NCBI RefSeq assembly: GCF_016107325.1
Contig: NZ_RCVT01000001.1
Location: forward strand, 248,001-312,000
DNA length: 64,000 nucleotides
Direction of reading: 5' to 3'
Source: Sphingomonas sp. MA1305
GTDB lineage: Bacteria; Pseudomonadota; Alphaproteobacteria; Sphingomonadales; Sphingomonadaceae
The notes beneath the pieces were generated by a model that was not told the DNA's origin, searched no databases, and saw nothing but the letters and a program-made list of their open reading frames with translations. Shown here one piece after another: positions 28,127 through 37,852 of the stretch. Every line of letters starts with the position of its first letter. Position 1 is the first letter of the stretch. Made by a program: the position numbers and the translations under genes.

Positions 28127-31100
28127 CAGGCGGGCTCCGGCTCGGCGGGGGGCATCGGCGGGGCAGGCGGCTGGTCGTCACGGGCATCGTGGTGGCCGGT
28201 CGGCTTGCCGCGCAGCTTGGCGAGGCCGTCGCGCACGCCGCGGCGGACGAGCACGAAGAACAGCGGGATATAGAAGATCGCCAGCACCGTCGCGGTCAGC
28301 ATGCCGCCGATCACCGCGGTGCCGATCGCGATGCGGCTGTTGGCGCCCGCACCGGTCGAGATCGCCAGCGGCAGCACGCCGAAGATGAAGGCGAAGCTGG
28401 TCATCAGGATCGGGCGGAGACGGATGCGCGCGGCTTCCAGCGCGGCGTCGATGACGCGCTTGCCCTGCTTTTCCGCCTGTTCGGCAAATTCGATCATCAG
28501 GATCGCGTTCTTCGCGGCGAGGCCCATCGTCGTCAGCAGGCCGATCTGCAGATAGACGTCGTTGGTCAGGCCGCGCAGCGTGACGAAGGCGATCGCGCCG
28601 ATCAGGCCGAGCGGGATGATCAGCAGCACCGCGAACGGGATCGACCAGCTTTCGTACAATGCCGCGAGGCAGAGGAAGACGACCGCGATCGACAGCGCAT
28701 AGAGCAGCGGCGCCTGGCCCGAGGACAGCCGTTCCTGGTAGGACAATCCCGCCCAGGCGACCGACACGCCGGGGATCTTGGCGGCGAGTTCGGCCATCCT
28801 TGCCATCGCGTCGCCCGAGCTCTTGCCGGCGGCGGCGGAGCCCTGGAATTCGAACGACGGAATGCCGTTGAACCGGGACAGCGTGGTCGGCGCCTGGCTC
28901 CAGCTGATCGTCGAGAAGGACGAGAAGGGCGCCATCTGGTTGTTCGATCCGCGCACGAACCACTGTTTCAGATCGTCCGGCTCGGCCCGATAGGGCGCGT
29001 CGCCCTGGACGTAGACGCGCTTGACGCGGCCGCGGTCGATGAAGTCGTTGACGTACTGGCCGCCCCAGGCGGTCGACAGCGTCGAATTGGCCTGGCTCTG
29101 CGTCAGACCCAGCGCCGCGAGCTTCTGGTTGTCCATATTGACCTGCAGCGTCGCGATGTCCGGCAGCTCGGTCAGGCGCACCGACGTCATCGTCGGGTCG
29201 GCATTGGCGGCGGCGAGCAACTGGTCGCGCACCGCCTCGAACTTGTCCTGGCTCATGCCGCTGGTGTTCTGCAGCTCCATGGTGAAGCCGTTCGACTGGC
29301 CGAGGCCGCGCACCGCCGGCGGCACCAGCGCATAGACGCGTGCGTCGCGCAGGCCGCGGAAGGCGGCAGAGGCGCGGGCGGTGATGGCGTCGGCGGTATT
29401 CTCCTTGCCCTTGCGATCGGCCCAGTCGGTGAGGTTGAGGAAGCCCTGGCCGGTGTTCTGGCCGCTGGTGCCGCCGCCGCCACCGCCGGCGACGGTGAAC
29501 ATCACCGACGTATTGGCGCCCTCATTGTCGGCGAAATATTTCTCGACCTGGCGCTGCACCTCGAGCGTGCGACCCTGGGTCGCGCCCGCGGGCAGCTGGA
29601 ACTGGACCAGCGCGGCACCCTGGTCCTCGGTCGGCAGGAAGCCGGTCGGCAGGCGCAGGAACAGCACGGCGAGCAACGCGACGATGCCGACGTAGATCAG
29701 CAGGAACAGCCATTTGCGGTCGACGACGTGGCGGACGGCGACGGTGTAGCGCTCGATCCCCCGATCGAACCGGTCGTTGAAGCCGTGCTTGGCGCGATCG
29801 AGCGCGTGCGCGACGCGCGGCAGCTTGCGTTCCAGCCAGCCGCCATCCTCGCCCTCCTTCTTCTTCTGCTTGAGCAGGGTCGCGGTCAGGGCGGGCGACA
29901 GGATCAGCGCGACCAGCACCGACAGCACCATCGCGGCGACCACGGTGACCGAGAATTGTCGGTAGATGACGCCGGTCGACCCGCCGAAGAACGCCATCGG
30001 CAGGAACACCGCCGACAGGACGAGCGCGATCGCGATCAGCGCGACGCTGATCTCGTTCATCGACTCGATCGTCGCCTCGCGCGGCGTCATGTCGGGATTT
30101 TCGTCGAGCAGCCGTTCGACGTTCTCGACCACGACGATGGCGTCGTCGACCAGCAGACCGATCGCGAGCACCAGCCCGAACAGCGTCAGCGTGTTGATCG
30201 AGAAGCCGGCGAACTTGAACACCGCGAAGGTGCCGAGCAGCACCACCGGCACCGCGATCGTCGGGATCAGGGTCGCGCGCCAGCTTTGCAGGAAGACGAA
30301 CATGACGATGACGACGAGGATAATCGCTTCGACCAGCGTCTTGACCACTTCCTCGATCGACAGCTTGATGAAGGCGGTGGTGTCGTTGGCGTAGGCGACC
30401 TTCAGGCCGGCCGGGAAGCCCTTGGCGATCCGGTTGACCTCCGCCTTGACCAGTTCGGCGGTCTTCAGCGCGTCGGCGCCCGGGGCGAGCAGCACCGCGA
30501 TGCCGGCGCCGGGGTGGCGGTTGACGCGGCTGACCGCGGCATAGCTTTCGGCGCCGAGCTCGATCCGCGCGACGTCGGACAGGCGCACGGTGGCGCCGTT
30601 GTTCAGCGTCTTGACGATGATCTCGCGGAATTGCTCCGGCGTCTGAAGGCGCGACTGCGCGGTGACCGTCGCGTTCAGCATCTGCGTCGTCGGCATCGGC
30701 AGGCCGCCGACTTCGCCGGCCGCGACTTCGGTGTTCTGGTTCTGGATCGCGGTGATGACGTCGGACGGCATCAGCTGATAGGAGGCGAGCCGTTCCGGGT
30801 TGAGCCAGATGCGCATCGCATATTGCGAGCCGAAGACGTTGGTGTCGCCGACGCCCTGGATACGGCCCAGCGGGTCCTGCAGGTTGGAGACGAGATAGTC
30901 GGAGACGTCCTGGTTGGTCATCCGGTCCGTCTCGTCATAGACGCCGGCGATCAGCAGGAAGTCCGGATTCGACTTGCGGACGACGAGGCCCTGTTGCTGC
31001 ACCTGCTGCGGCAGGCGCGCGACCGATTGCTGGACCTGGTTCTGCACTTGGACCTGGGCGATGTCCGGATCGGTGCCCTTGTCGAAGGTGGCGGTGATCG

Positions 31101-31368
31101 TCACCGCGCCGCGGCTGGACGAGGAGGACTGGAAATAGAGCAGGCCGTCGATGCCGGTCAGCTGCTGTTCGATGACCTGCGTCACCGAATTCTGCAGCGT
31201 CTGTGCCGATGCGCCGGGGAAGGTGGCGCGGATCGACACCTGCGGCGGCGCGACGTCGGGATATTGCGCGATCGGCAGCGACAGGATCGCGCCGATGCCC
31301 GCCATCATGGTGATGATCGCCAGCACCCATGCGAAGATGGGGCGATCGATGAAGATGCGGCTGATCAT
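28126..31368 (-). CDS. RND efflux pump inner-membrane subunit (HAE1/AcrB-MexB type)
   Basis: A proton-driven multidrug exporter subunit. 1080 residues, slightly longer than AcrB (1049). It begins MISRIFIDRPIFAWVLAII like the HAE1 family. The proton-relay Asp pair is in GLLVDDAIVVVENVER (about residues 405-410). Other landmarks are GGSTGVIYRQFSVT, FLPTEDQGA at about 590, YESWSIPFAVLL and TMGLAAKNAILMIEFA near 960. It lies between the periplasmic adaptor (4-bp gap) and the outer-membrane channel (1-bp overlap), a complete tripartite operon. Substrates cannot be read from sequence. No TetR or other regulator adjoins the operon. Confidence 0.96.
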   Translation of the reverse strand: MISRIFIDRPIFAWVLAIITMMAGIGAILSLPIAQYPDVAPPQVSIRATFPGASAQTLQNSVTQVIEQQLTGIDGLLYFQSSSSSRGAVTITATFDKGTDPDIAQVQVQNQVQQSVARLPQQVQQQGLVVRKSNPDFLLIAGVYDETDRMTNQDVSDYLVSNLQDPLGRIQGVGDTNVFGSQYAMRIWLNPERLASYQLMPSDVITAIQNQNTEVAAGEVGGLPMPTTQMLNATVTAQSRLQTPEQFREIIVKTLNNGATVRLSDVARIELGAESYAAVSRVNRHPGAGIAVLLAPGADALKTAELVKAEVNRIAKGFPAGLKVAYANDTTAFIKLSIEEVVKTLVEAIILVVIVMFVFLQSWRATLIPTIAVPVVLLGTFAVFKFAGFSINTLTLFGLVLAIGLLVDDAIVVVENVERLLDENPDMTPREATIESMNEISVALIAIALVLSAVFLPMAFFGGSTGVIYRQFSVTVVAAMVLSVLVALILSPALTATLLKQKKKEGEDGGWLERKLPRVAHALDRAKHGFNDRFDRGIERYTVAVRHVVDRKWLFLLIYVGIVALLAVLFLRLPTGFLPTEDQGAALVQFQLPAGATQGRTLEVQRQVEKYFADNEGANTSVMFTVAGGGGGGTSGQNTGQGFLNLTDWADRKGKENTADAITARASAAFRGLRDARVYALVPPAVRGLGQSNGFTMELQNTSGMSQDKFEAVRDQLLAAANADPTMTSVRLTELPDIATLQVNMDNQKLAALGLTQSQANSTLSTAWGGQYVNDFIDRGRVKRVYVQGDAPYRAEPDDLKQWFVRGSNNQMAPFSSFSTISWSQAPTTLSRFNGIPSFEFQGSAAAGKSSGDAMARMAELAAKIPGVSVAWAGLSYQERLSSGQAPLLYALSIAVVFLCLAALYESWSIPFAVLLIIPLGLIGAIAFVTLRGLTNDVYLQIGLLTTMGLAAKNAILMIEFAEQAEKQGKRVIDAALEAARIRLRPILMTSFAFIFGVLPLAISTGAGANSRIAIGTAVIGGMLTATVLAIFYIPLFFVLVRRGVRDGLAKLRGKPTGHHDARDDQPPAPPMPPAEPEPA

Positions 31369-31372
31369 CGGC

Positions 31373-32638
31373 TCAGCGCCCGCCCTTGCCGGCGGCGCCG
31401 CCCTTTTCCTGCGCCTTCTTCATCTCCTCGGGGGACGGCGGCTTGACCTGTTGCGGGCTGTTCGCCGGTACCGGCTTGATCGCCTGGTTCGGCTTCACGT
31501 TGGCGAGACCCTGGGTGATGATCTTGTCGCCGGCGTTGAGCCCCTTGGTGACGACCCAATTGGTGCCCTGGGTGCGGTCGGCGGTGACGGTGCGCTGCAC
31601 CGCCTTGTTGTTCGGGCCGACGACGAACAGCGTCGCGTTACCCTTCGGATCGCGTGAGATCGCCTGCTGCGGCACCAGGAAGGCATTGGTGTTGATCGCC
31701 TGCGCGAAGCGGGCGCGGACGAACATGCCGGGCAGCAACAGACCCTGCGGATTGGGGAAGCGCGCGCGCAGCGTTACGGTGCCGGTCTGCGTGTCGACCA
31801 CGGTTTCGGCGAATTCGACGGTGCCGGTCTGGCCATAGTCGCTGCCGTCCTCGAGGATCAGCCGCACCTGCGCCGAGGCGGGCGTGACGCCCCCCTGCGC
31901 CAGGCTGCGGCGCAGGCTGAGCAGGTCGGCCGCGGATTGCTGGATGTCGACGAACATCGGATCGAGCCGCTGGATCTGCGCGAGCGGATCGGTCTGGCTG
32001 GCGGAAACCAGCGCGCCGACGGTGTAGAGCGAGCGGCCGATCCGTCCGGTGATCGGCGCGGGCACCGTCGTGAAACTGAGGTTGACGCGCGCCGTTTCCA
32101 GCGCGGCCTGGTTCTGCGCGACCGAGGCGGCGGCCTGGCGTGCGGAGGCGACGGCGTTGGTATATTCCTGCTTCGACACCGCCTCGATCTGCGCCAGCGG
32201 GCGATAGCGGTCCGCCTGGATGCGCGTCGCCTCCGCATTGGCCTGGGCGCTCAGCAGATTGGCGCGCGCCTGGTTGACCGAGGCGCGATACAGGCGCGGA
32301 TCGATCTCGTAGAGCGGCTGACCCTTGCGGACGATCGTGCCCTCGGTGAAGAAACGGCGACGGATGATGCCGTTGACCTGCGGCCGCACGTCCGAGCTTT
32401 CATAGGCGTTGGTCCGCCCGGCGAGTTCGGTGACCATCGCGGCGCTCGACGGCTGTACCACGACATAGCCGACGGTGGCGGGACCGGCTGCGCCGCCGGG
32501 GCCGCCCTTGCCCTTCTGTTCGGAGTGACCGCCGCCACAAGCGGAAAGGGTGAACGCCAGGGCGAGGACGGCGGCGCTGGTGGCGACTCCGGCCGACGCT
32601 CGGAGCCTGCGATTCGATGATGTGGTCAAGTGGTTCAC
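31373..32638 (-). CDS. RND efflux periplasmic adaptor (membrane fusion protein)
   Basis: The HlyD/AcrA-type adaptor joining pump and outer-membrane channel. About 421 residues from a GTG at 32638. The signal segment AGVATSAAVLALAFTLSACG has a lipobox, so it is probably a lipid-anchored periplasmic protein. Landmarks are the barrel-sandwich part QVNGIIRRRFFTEGTIVRKG, the helical hairpin (about residues 110-180) and VPAPITGRIGRSL. The C-terminus is Lys/Gly-rich. There is no ATG near the signal sequence; GTG 32638 or TTG 32629 are the plausible starts and neither has a strong ribosome-binding site, so the start is uncertain. First gene of the efflux operon. Confidence 0.9.
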   Translation of the reverse strand: MNHLTTSSNRRLRASAGVATSAAVLALAFTLSACGGGHSEQKGKGGPGGAAGPATVGYVVVQPSSAAMVTELAGRTNAYESSDVRPQVNGIIRRRFFTEGTIVRKGQPLYEIDPRLYRASVNQARANLLSAQANAEATRIQADRYRPLAQIEAVSKQEYTNAVASARQAAASVAQNQAALETARVNLSFTTVPAPITGRIGRSLYTVGALVSASQTDPLAQIQRLDPMFVDIQQSAADLLSLRRSLAQGGVTPASAQVRLILEDGSDYGQTGTVEFAETVVDTQTGTVTLRARFPNPQGLLLPGMFVRARFAQAINTNAFLVPQQAISRDPKGNATLFVVGPNNKAVQRTVTADRTQGTNWVVTKGLNAGDKIITQGLANVKPNQAIKPVPANSPQQVKPPSPEEMKKAQEKGGAAGKGGR

Positions 32639-32764
32639 CCGGCAGTGTCTTCGGTCCGCGCGACCGCGACCGCGCGATAATCCGTCATCGGGGTCTTTGG
32701 TTGCATGCACATGTCCAATGCCGGGCAAAACGGCGGAAATGCAAGCCGATGGGGGCGTTATAAG

Positions 32765-32781
32765 TGTCGCAAATTGTCGCA
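32765..32781. repeat. Direct repeat TGTCGCA spaced one helical turn
   Basis: TGTCGCA AAT TGTCGCA: two identical 7-mers, 10 bp start to start, in the 169-bp divergent gap between the efflux operon and rpiA, 27 bp before the rpiA start. Spacing of one helical turn fits a protein-binding site, but the factor is unknown. It follows a CGTTATAA segment that could be part of the rpiA promoter. Confidence 0.4.
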
Positions 32782-32807
32782 GTGGGGCAGCAAGGCGGAC
32801 GTAAATC

Positions 32808-33500
32808 ATGACGGCACAGACAGATAGCGACGGCGACAAGGATGCGGCCGCGGCGGCCGCGATCGAGGAGGTGCGGGACGGCATGCTGATCGGGCTGGGG
32901 ACCGGATCGACCGCCGCCCATGCGATCCGCCGGCTCGGCGAGCGGGTCGCCGGAGGGCTCGCGATCCGGGCGGTGGCGACCTCGCATGCCAGTGCGACGC
33001 TCGCCGAGTCGCTGGGTATCGTCGTCCTCGACTTCGCCGATGTGCCGCGCATCGACCTGACCATCGACGGTGCCGACGAGATCGACACGCGGCTCTACGC
33101 GGTCAAAGGTGCGGGCGGGGCGATGCTGCGGGAGAAGGTGGTCGCCGAAGCGTCCGATCGGATGGTGGTGATCGCGGACGGCAGCAAGCGGGTGGCGGCG
33201 ATCGGAACGAAGGCACCGGTGCCGGTCGAAATCCTGCCGTTCGCGCGCGCCTTCGTGCTGCGGGCACTCGGCGAGGCCGCGGTGCTGCGGATGGCGGGCG
33301 ACCGGCCCTATCTGACGGACAACGGCAATCTGGTCGCGGATTGCCGGTTCGACCTTGCCGATGTGGTAGCGGTTGCGCGCCGGCTGGAAGCGATCCCCGG
33401 CGTGCTGGGGCACGGCCTGTTCCTCGATCAGGTCGACGTCGCCTATATCGCCGAGGCCGGAGTCGTTTCGCGGCTGGAACGGGGCGACGGGGCGAGCTAA
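32808..33500 (+). CDS. rpiA: Ribose-5-phosphate isomerase A
   Basis: RpiA interconverts ribulose-5-phosphate and ribose-5-phosphate in the pentose phosphate pathway. 230 residues, normal. The substrate-binding GTGSTA (near residue 30), DGADEID (near 85) with the catalytic Asp residues, and KGAGGAMLREK (near 98) with the catalytic Glu/Lys are all present. It is 72 bp upstream of tkt, on the same strand and in the same pathway. The poly-Ala stretch at residues 12-18 is a little unusual but precedes the conserved core. Confidence 0.97.
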   Translation: MTAQTDSDGDKDAAAAAAIEEVRDGMLIGLGTGSTAAHAIRRLGERVAGGLAIRAVATSHASATLAESLGIVVLDFADVPRIDLTIDGADEIDTRLYAVKGAGGAMLREKVVAEASDRMVVIADGSKRVAAIGTKAPVPVEILPFARAFVLRALGEAAVLRMAGDRPYLTDNGNLVADCRFDLADVVAVARRLEAIPGVLGHGLFLDQVDVAYIAEAGVVSRLERGDGAS

Positions 33501-33572
33501 GGCCGCGCCGAGACAGGCAACCGGATCGGGCGCGCCGCGTTCGACCCGCGACAAGAGCGAGGCCCCTTTTCC

Positions 33573-35666
33573 ATGTCCGACACCATCACCACCGGCGCGC
33601 CTGCGCAAGACACCGCCTTTCGCGAGGACGGCTCGATCGAGCGGCTGACGATCGATACGATCCGCACCCTGGCGATGGATGCCGTGCAGAAGGCGAATTC
33701 CGGCCACCCCGGCACGCCGATGGCGCTCGCGCCCGTCGGCTATACGCTGTGGTCGCAATTCCTGCGCTACGATCCGGCACATCCCGACTGGCCGAACCGC
33801 GACCGCTTCGTGCTGTCGGTCGGCCACGCGTCGATGCTGCTGTACAGCCTGATTCACCTGGCCGGGATCGAGGAGATCGACGCGGACGGCAACAAGACGG
33901 GCAAGGAGGCGGTCAGCCTCGCCGACATCGAGGGCTTCCGCCAGCTGTCGTCGAAGACGCCCGGTCACCCCGAATATCGCCACACCACCGGCGTTGAGAC
34001 GACGACCGGTCCGCTGGGCGCGGGTGCGGGCAATTCGGTCGGCATGGCGATCGCCGAGCGCTGGCTGGCGGCGCGCTACAACAAGCCGGGCTTCACGCTG
34101 TTCGACCATGACGTCTATGCGCTGTGCGGCGACGGCGACATGATGGAGGGCGTCGCGTCCGAGGCGGCGAGCATCGCCGGCCATCTGAAGCTGTCGAACC
34201 TGTGCTGGATCTACGACAGCAACCACATCTCGATCGAGGGGTCGACCGATCTCGCGTTCGACGAGGACGTCGGCAAGCGCTTCCAGGCCTATGGCTGGAA
34301 CGTCATCCATGTCGACGACGCCAATGACACCGCCACCTTCGCCAAGGCGATCGAGACGTTCAAGGCGACGAACGACAAGCCGACCTTCATCGTCGTCCAT
34401 TCCGTCATCGGCTGGGGCAGCCCCAAGGCCGGCAGCGAGAAGGCGCATGGCGAGCCGCTCGGCGTCGACAACGTCAAGGCGACCAAGCGCGCCTATGGCT
34501 GGCCGGAAGACAGGGACTTCTACGTTCCCGACGGCGTGCGCGAGCATCTGAACGGCACGCTGAAGGATCGCGGCGGCAAGCTGCGCGACGCATGGGTCGC
34601 AACCTTCGATCGCTATCGCAGCGAGCATGGCGATCTGGCCGCCGAGCTTGACCTGATGCTGAAGGACCAGCTGCCCGCCGACTGGGATGCGGACGTGCCG
34701 GTGTTCCCGGCCGACGAGAAGGGCCTCGCCAGCCGCGATTCGGGCGGCAAGGTGCTCAACGCGCTGGTCGGCAAACTGCCGTGGCTGATCGGCGGTTCGG
34801 CCGACCTGGCGCCGTCGACCAAGACCGACATCAAGGGCAAGGACAGTTTCGAGGCGTCGAACTACGGCGGTCAGAACTTCCACTTCGGCGTCCGCGAACA
34901 TGGCATGGGTGCCGTGGTCAACGGCATGTCGCTGTCGCACCTGCGCGCCTACGGCTCCACCTTTCTGGTCTTCGCCGACTATATGCGGCCGCCGATCCGC
35001 CTGTCGGCGATCATGGAGCTGGCGAGCATCTGGGTCTTCACGCACGATTCGATCGGCGTCGGCGAGGACGGCCCGACGCACCAGCCGATCGAGCATCTCG
35101 CCTCGCTGCGCGCGATCCCCGGCTTGGACACGATCCGCCCGGGCGACGCCAACGAGGTCGCCTATGCCTGGCGCGCCGCGCTGGAGGATGCCAGCCGGCC
35201 GACTGCGCTGATCTTCTCGCGCCAGGCGCTGCCGACGCTCGACCGCGAGAAATATGCGCCGGCGGACGGCGTGCTGAAGGGCGGCTACGTGCTCGCCGAC
35301 AGCGACGGGACGCCAGACGTGATCCTCCTCGCGACCGGCAGCGAGCTCGCGCTGGTGGTGCAGGCGCACGAAAAGCTGAAGGCGGAGGGCGTCAACAGCC
35401 GCGTCGTCAGCCTGCCGAGCTGGTACCGCTACGAACTCCAGTCGGACGAATATAAAGAAAGCGTGCTGCCCAAGGCGGTCAAGGCGCGGCTCGCCGTCGA
35501 GCAGGCCGGGCCGATCGGCTGGGACCGCTATGTCGGCTACGAAGGTCGCCAGATCACCATGTCGACGTTCGGCGCCTCCGCCCCCATATCCAAGCTGCAG
35601 GACAAATACGGCTTCACCGTCGACAACGTCGTCAAGGTGGCCAAAGAGATGCTGGAGACGAAGTGA
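33573..35666 (+). CDS. tkt: Transketolase
   Basis: Transketolase moves two-carbon units between sugar phosphates using thiamine diphosphate. 697 residues, a usual length. The TPP-binding stretch GDGDMMEGVASEA with the later NHISIEG is near residues 185-215. The substrate and pyrimidine-domain segments RFVLSVGHASMLLYS, NFHFGVREHGMG (catalytic Glu near 445) and THDSIGVGEDGPTHQPIEHL are intact. The stop overlaps the tal start by one base (TGATG), so the two are coupled. Confidence 0.97.
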   Translation: MSDTITTGAPAQDTAFREDGSIERLTIDTIRTLAMDAVQKANSGHPGTPMALAPVGYTLWSQFLRYDPAHPDWPNRDRFVLSVGHASMLLYSLIHLAGIEEIDADGNKTGKEAVSLADIEGFRQLSSKTPGHPEYRHTTGVETTTGPLGAGAGNSVGMAIAERWLAARYNKPGFTLFDHDVYALCGDGDMMEGVASEAASIAGHLKLSNLCWIYDSNHISIEGSTDLAFDEDVGKRFQAYGWNVIHVDDANDTATFAKAIETFKATNDKPTFIVVHSVIGWGSPKAGSEKAHGEPLGVDNVKATKRAYGWPEDRDFYVPDGVREHLNGTLKDRGGKLRDAWVATFDRYRSEHGDLAAELDLMLKDQLPADWDADVPVFPADEKGLASRDSGGKVLNALVGKLPWLIGGSADLAPSTKTDIKGKDSFEASNYGGQNFHFGVREHGMGAVVNGMSLSHLRAYGSTFLVFADYMRPPIRLSAIMELASIWVFTHDSIGVGEDGPTHQPIEHLASLRAIPGLDTIRPGDANEVAYAWRAALEDASRPTALIFSRQALPTLDREKYAPADGVLKGGYVLADSDGTPDVILLATGSELALVVQAHEKLKAEGVNSRVVSLPSWYRYELQSDEYKESVLPKAVKARLAVEQAGPIGWDRYVGYEGRQITMSTFGASAPISKLQDKYGFTVDNVVKVAKEMLETK

Positions 35667-36790
35667 TGAGCACGCTCAAGGACCTGAGCCAGGCCGGTAC
35701 CGCGGTGTGGCTGGACTTCGTCGATCGCAAGTTCCTGGAGGCCGGCGGCCTGCAGAAGCTGGTCGACGAGGACGGCCTGACCGGCGTCACCTCCAACCCG
35801 TCGATCTTCGAGAAAGCGATGGGTCACGGCGACGCCTATGACGCAACTCTCGCCGATTTCGACAAGAGCCATCCCGGCGCGGCGACGATCGACCGCTACG
35901 AGGCGCTGGCGATCCAGGACATCAAGGCTGCGGCCGAGACGCTGAAGCCGGTCTACGACCGGCTCGACGCCAAGGACGGCTATGTCAGCCTCGAGGTCTC
36001 GCCCTATATCGCCGACGACACTGATGCGACGATCGCCGAGGCGGAGAAGCTGTGGCACGCGGTCGACCGGCCGAACCTGATGATCAAGATCCCCGGGACG
36101 CCGGCTGGCGCACCCGCGATCAGCGCGACGATCGCCAAGGGGATCAACGTCAACGTCACGCTGCTTTTCTCGAAGGACGCGTACATCCGTGTCGCCGAGG
36201 CTTATGCGACCGGTCTCGAGGAGCGCGTCCGCCAGAACCAGCCGATCGACCGGATCGCCAGCGTCGCCAGCTTCTTCGTCAGCCGTATCGATTCGACGAT
36301 CGACAAGGAGATCGACCGCCGCGTCGCCGAGAACGATCCGGAGTCGGCGGCGCTCAAGGTGCTGCGCGGCAAGGTCGCGATCGCCAACGCCAAGCTCGCC
36401 TATCAATGGTTCCTCGACTTCGAAAAGTCGGACCGCTGGCAGGCGCTCGCCGCCAAGGGTGCGCAGCCGCAGCGGCTGCTGTGGGCGTCGACCGGGGTCA
36501 AGGACAAGGCCTATCCCGACACGCTTTACATCGACACGCTGATCGGACGCGACACCGTCAACACGATGCCACCCGCGACGATGGACGCGTTCCGCGACCA
36601 CGGCACGGTGGCGGAGACGCTGACCGCCGACGTCAACGATGCCCGCCACGTGCTGTCGGAAGTCGAGCGGCTCGGCCTCGACCTGAACGGCGTCACCGAT
36701 CGGCTGGTCGAGGAGGGTGTCGCCTCCTTCGCCAAGGCGTTCGACGACCTGCTCGGCTCGATCGCGGCGAAGCAGCCGGCCACGGCCTGA
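35666..36790 (+). CDS. tal: Transaldolase
   Basis: Transaldolase transfers a dihydroxyacetone unit between sugar phosphates through a Schiff base. 374 residues, the longer TalB/Tal type of alphaproteobacteria and actinobacteria. Visible landmarks are GVTSNPSIFEKA (near residue 40), the Schiff-base Lys in NLMIKIPGT (near 137), and KGINVNVTLLFSKD. It ends with the LLGSIAAK-type tail of this class. ATG 35666 overlaps the tkt stop; an in-frame GTG 3 bp earlier is less likely. A hairpin terminator-like structure follows before gnd. Confidence 0.96.
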   Translation: MSTLKDLSQAGTAVWLDFVDRKFLEAGGLQKLVDEDGLTGVTSNPSIFEKAMGHGDAYDATLADFDKSHPGAATIDRYEALAIQDIKAAAETLKPVYDRLDAKDGYVSLEVSPYIADDTDATIAEAEKLWHAVDRPNLMIKIPGTPAGAPAISATIAKGINVNVTLLFSKDAYIRVAEAYATGLEERVRQNQPIDRIASVASFFVSRIDSTIDKEIDRRVAENDPESAALKVLRGKVAIANAKLAYQWFLDFEKSDRWQALAAKGAQPQRLLWASTGVKDKAYPDTLYIDTLIGRDTVNTMPPATMDAFRDHGTVAETLTADVNDARHVLSEVERLGLDLNGVTDRLVEEGVASFAKAFDDLLGSIAAKQPATA

Positions 36791-36799
36791 CGAATCCGG

Positions 36800-36838
36800 C
36801 TCCGCCGCGGCGCAACACTTGAGCCGCGGCGGAGTTTG
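36800..36838 (+). terminator. Intrinsic terminator or attenuator between tal and gnd
   Basis: CTCCGCCGCGGC, an 11-nt loop, then the exact 12-bp complement GCCGCGGCGGAG followed by TTTGTC. The short, interrupted T run suggests partial termination. It begins 10 bp after the tal stop and lies 36 bp before gnd, so it could lower gnd and HAD gene expression relative to tkt-tal. Confidence 0.65.
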
Positions 36839-36874
36839 TCCGTGCATCATCCTTCCCAGCAGGACGTATATTCC

Positions 36875-37852
36875 ATGAAGATCGGTTTGGTCGGACTCGG
36901 CCGCATGGGCGGCAACATCGCGCGGCGGCTGATGAAGGCGGGGCATGAGGTCGTCGCCTTCGATCGCGCCAAGGAGGCGGTCGACACGCTCGCCGCGGAC
37001 GGCGCGATCGCCGCGACCTCGCTGCAGGACATGCGCGACAAGCTGGACAGTCCGGCAATCTGGTGGGTGATGCTGCCCGCCGGCGGCCCGACCGAGGACA
37101 CGATCGCGGCGATCGCGGAGGATGCGCGTGAGGGCGACGTCATCATCGACGGCGGTAACACCTTCTACAAGGACGACATTCGCCGCGCGAAGGGGCTGCG
37201 CGACAAGGGCGTCCATTATGTCGACGTTGGCACGTCGGGCGGCGTTTGGGGGCTGGAGCGCGGCTATTGCATGATGATCGGCGGCGACGACGACACCGTG
37301 ACGATGCTCGACCCGATCTTCGAGGCATTGGCGCCGGGCTATGGCTCGATCCCGCGCACGCCGGGCCGCGAGGGCGACGATCCGCGCGCGGAAAAGGGCT
37401 ATATCCATGCCGGGCCGGCGGGTGCGGGCCACTTCGTCAAGATGATCCACAATGGCATCGAATACGGCCTGATGCAGGCCTATGCCGAGGGCTTCGACAT
37501 TCTGAAGGGCAAGAGCAGCGACAAATTGCCCGAGGACGAGCGCTTCGACATCAACCTGACTGACGTGGCTGAAGTATGGCGGCGCGGCAGCGTGATCTCG
37601 TCCTGGCTGCTCGACCTGACCGCGATCGCCCTCGCCAAGGACGGCAAGCTCGAGCAGTTCACCGGCAGCGTCGCCGACTCGGGCGAGGGCCAGTGGACGA
37701 TCGATGCGGCGATGGAGGAGAAGGTGCCGGCCAACGTGCTGACCGCCTCGCTGTTCGCGCGCTATCGCAGCCGCGTCGAACATACCTTCGGCGACAAGGT
37801 GCTGTCGGCGATGCGCTTCGGCTTCGGCGGACACGTCGAGATCCCGCAATGA
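36875..37852 (+). CDS. gnd: 6-phosphogluconate dehydrogenase, short decarboxylating type
   Basis: Oxidises and decarboxylates 6-phosphogluconate to ribulose-5-phosphate. 325 residues, the short YqeC/GndA-like form; the classical enzyme is about 470. The Rossmann motif [16 protein letters not shown] opens the protein, and [21 protein letters not shown] and the catalytic [14 protein letters not shown] follow. Short forms are often NAD-preferring, and the acidic residue that decides this was not examined in detail. ATG 36875 (MKIGLVG) is chosen with AGGA upstream. The stop overlaps the next gene by 4 bp. Confidence 0.93.
   Translation: MKIGLVGLGRMGGNIARRLMKAGHEVVAFDRAKEAVDTLAADGAIAATSLQDMRDKLDSPAIWWVMLPAGGPTEDTIAAIAEDAREGDVIIDGGNTFYKDDIRRAKGLRDKGVHYVDVGTSGGVWGLERGYCMMIGGDDDTVTMLDPIFEALAPGYGSIPRTPGREGDDPRAEKGYIHAGPAGAGHFVKMIHNGIEYGLMQAYAEGFDILKGKSSDKLPEDERFDINLTDVAEVWRRGSVISSWLLDLTAIALAKDGKLEQFTGSVADSGEGQWTIDAAMEEKVPANVLTASLFARYRSRVEHTFGDKVLSAMRFGFGGHVEIPQ

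Noticed and set aside
28189..31446. 1085-codon + strand frame opposite the RND pump
   Set aside because: Antisense shadow of a well-conserved pump gene with biased Arg/Asp/Gln/His composition and no domains.
32735..32759. EcfG-like match upstream of rpiA (GGAAA-16-CGTT)
   Set aside because: One mismatch in the -35, and rpiA is a housekeeping gene with an alternative AT-rich -10 next to it; not reported as a promoter.
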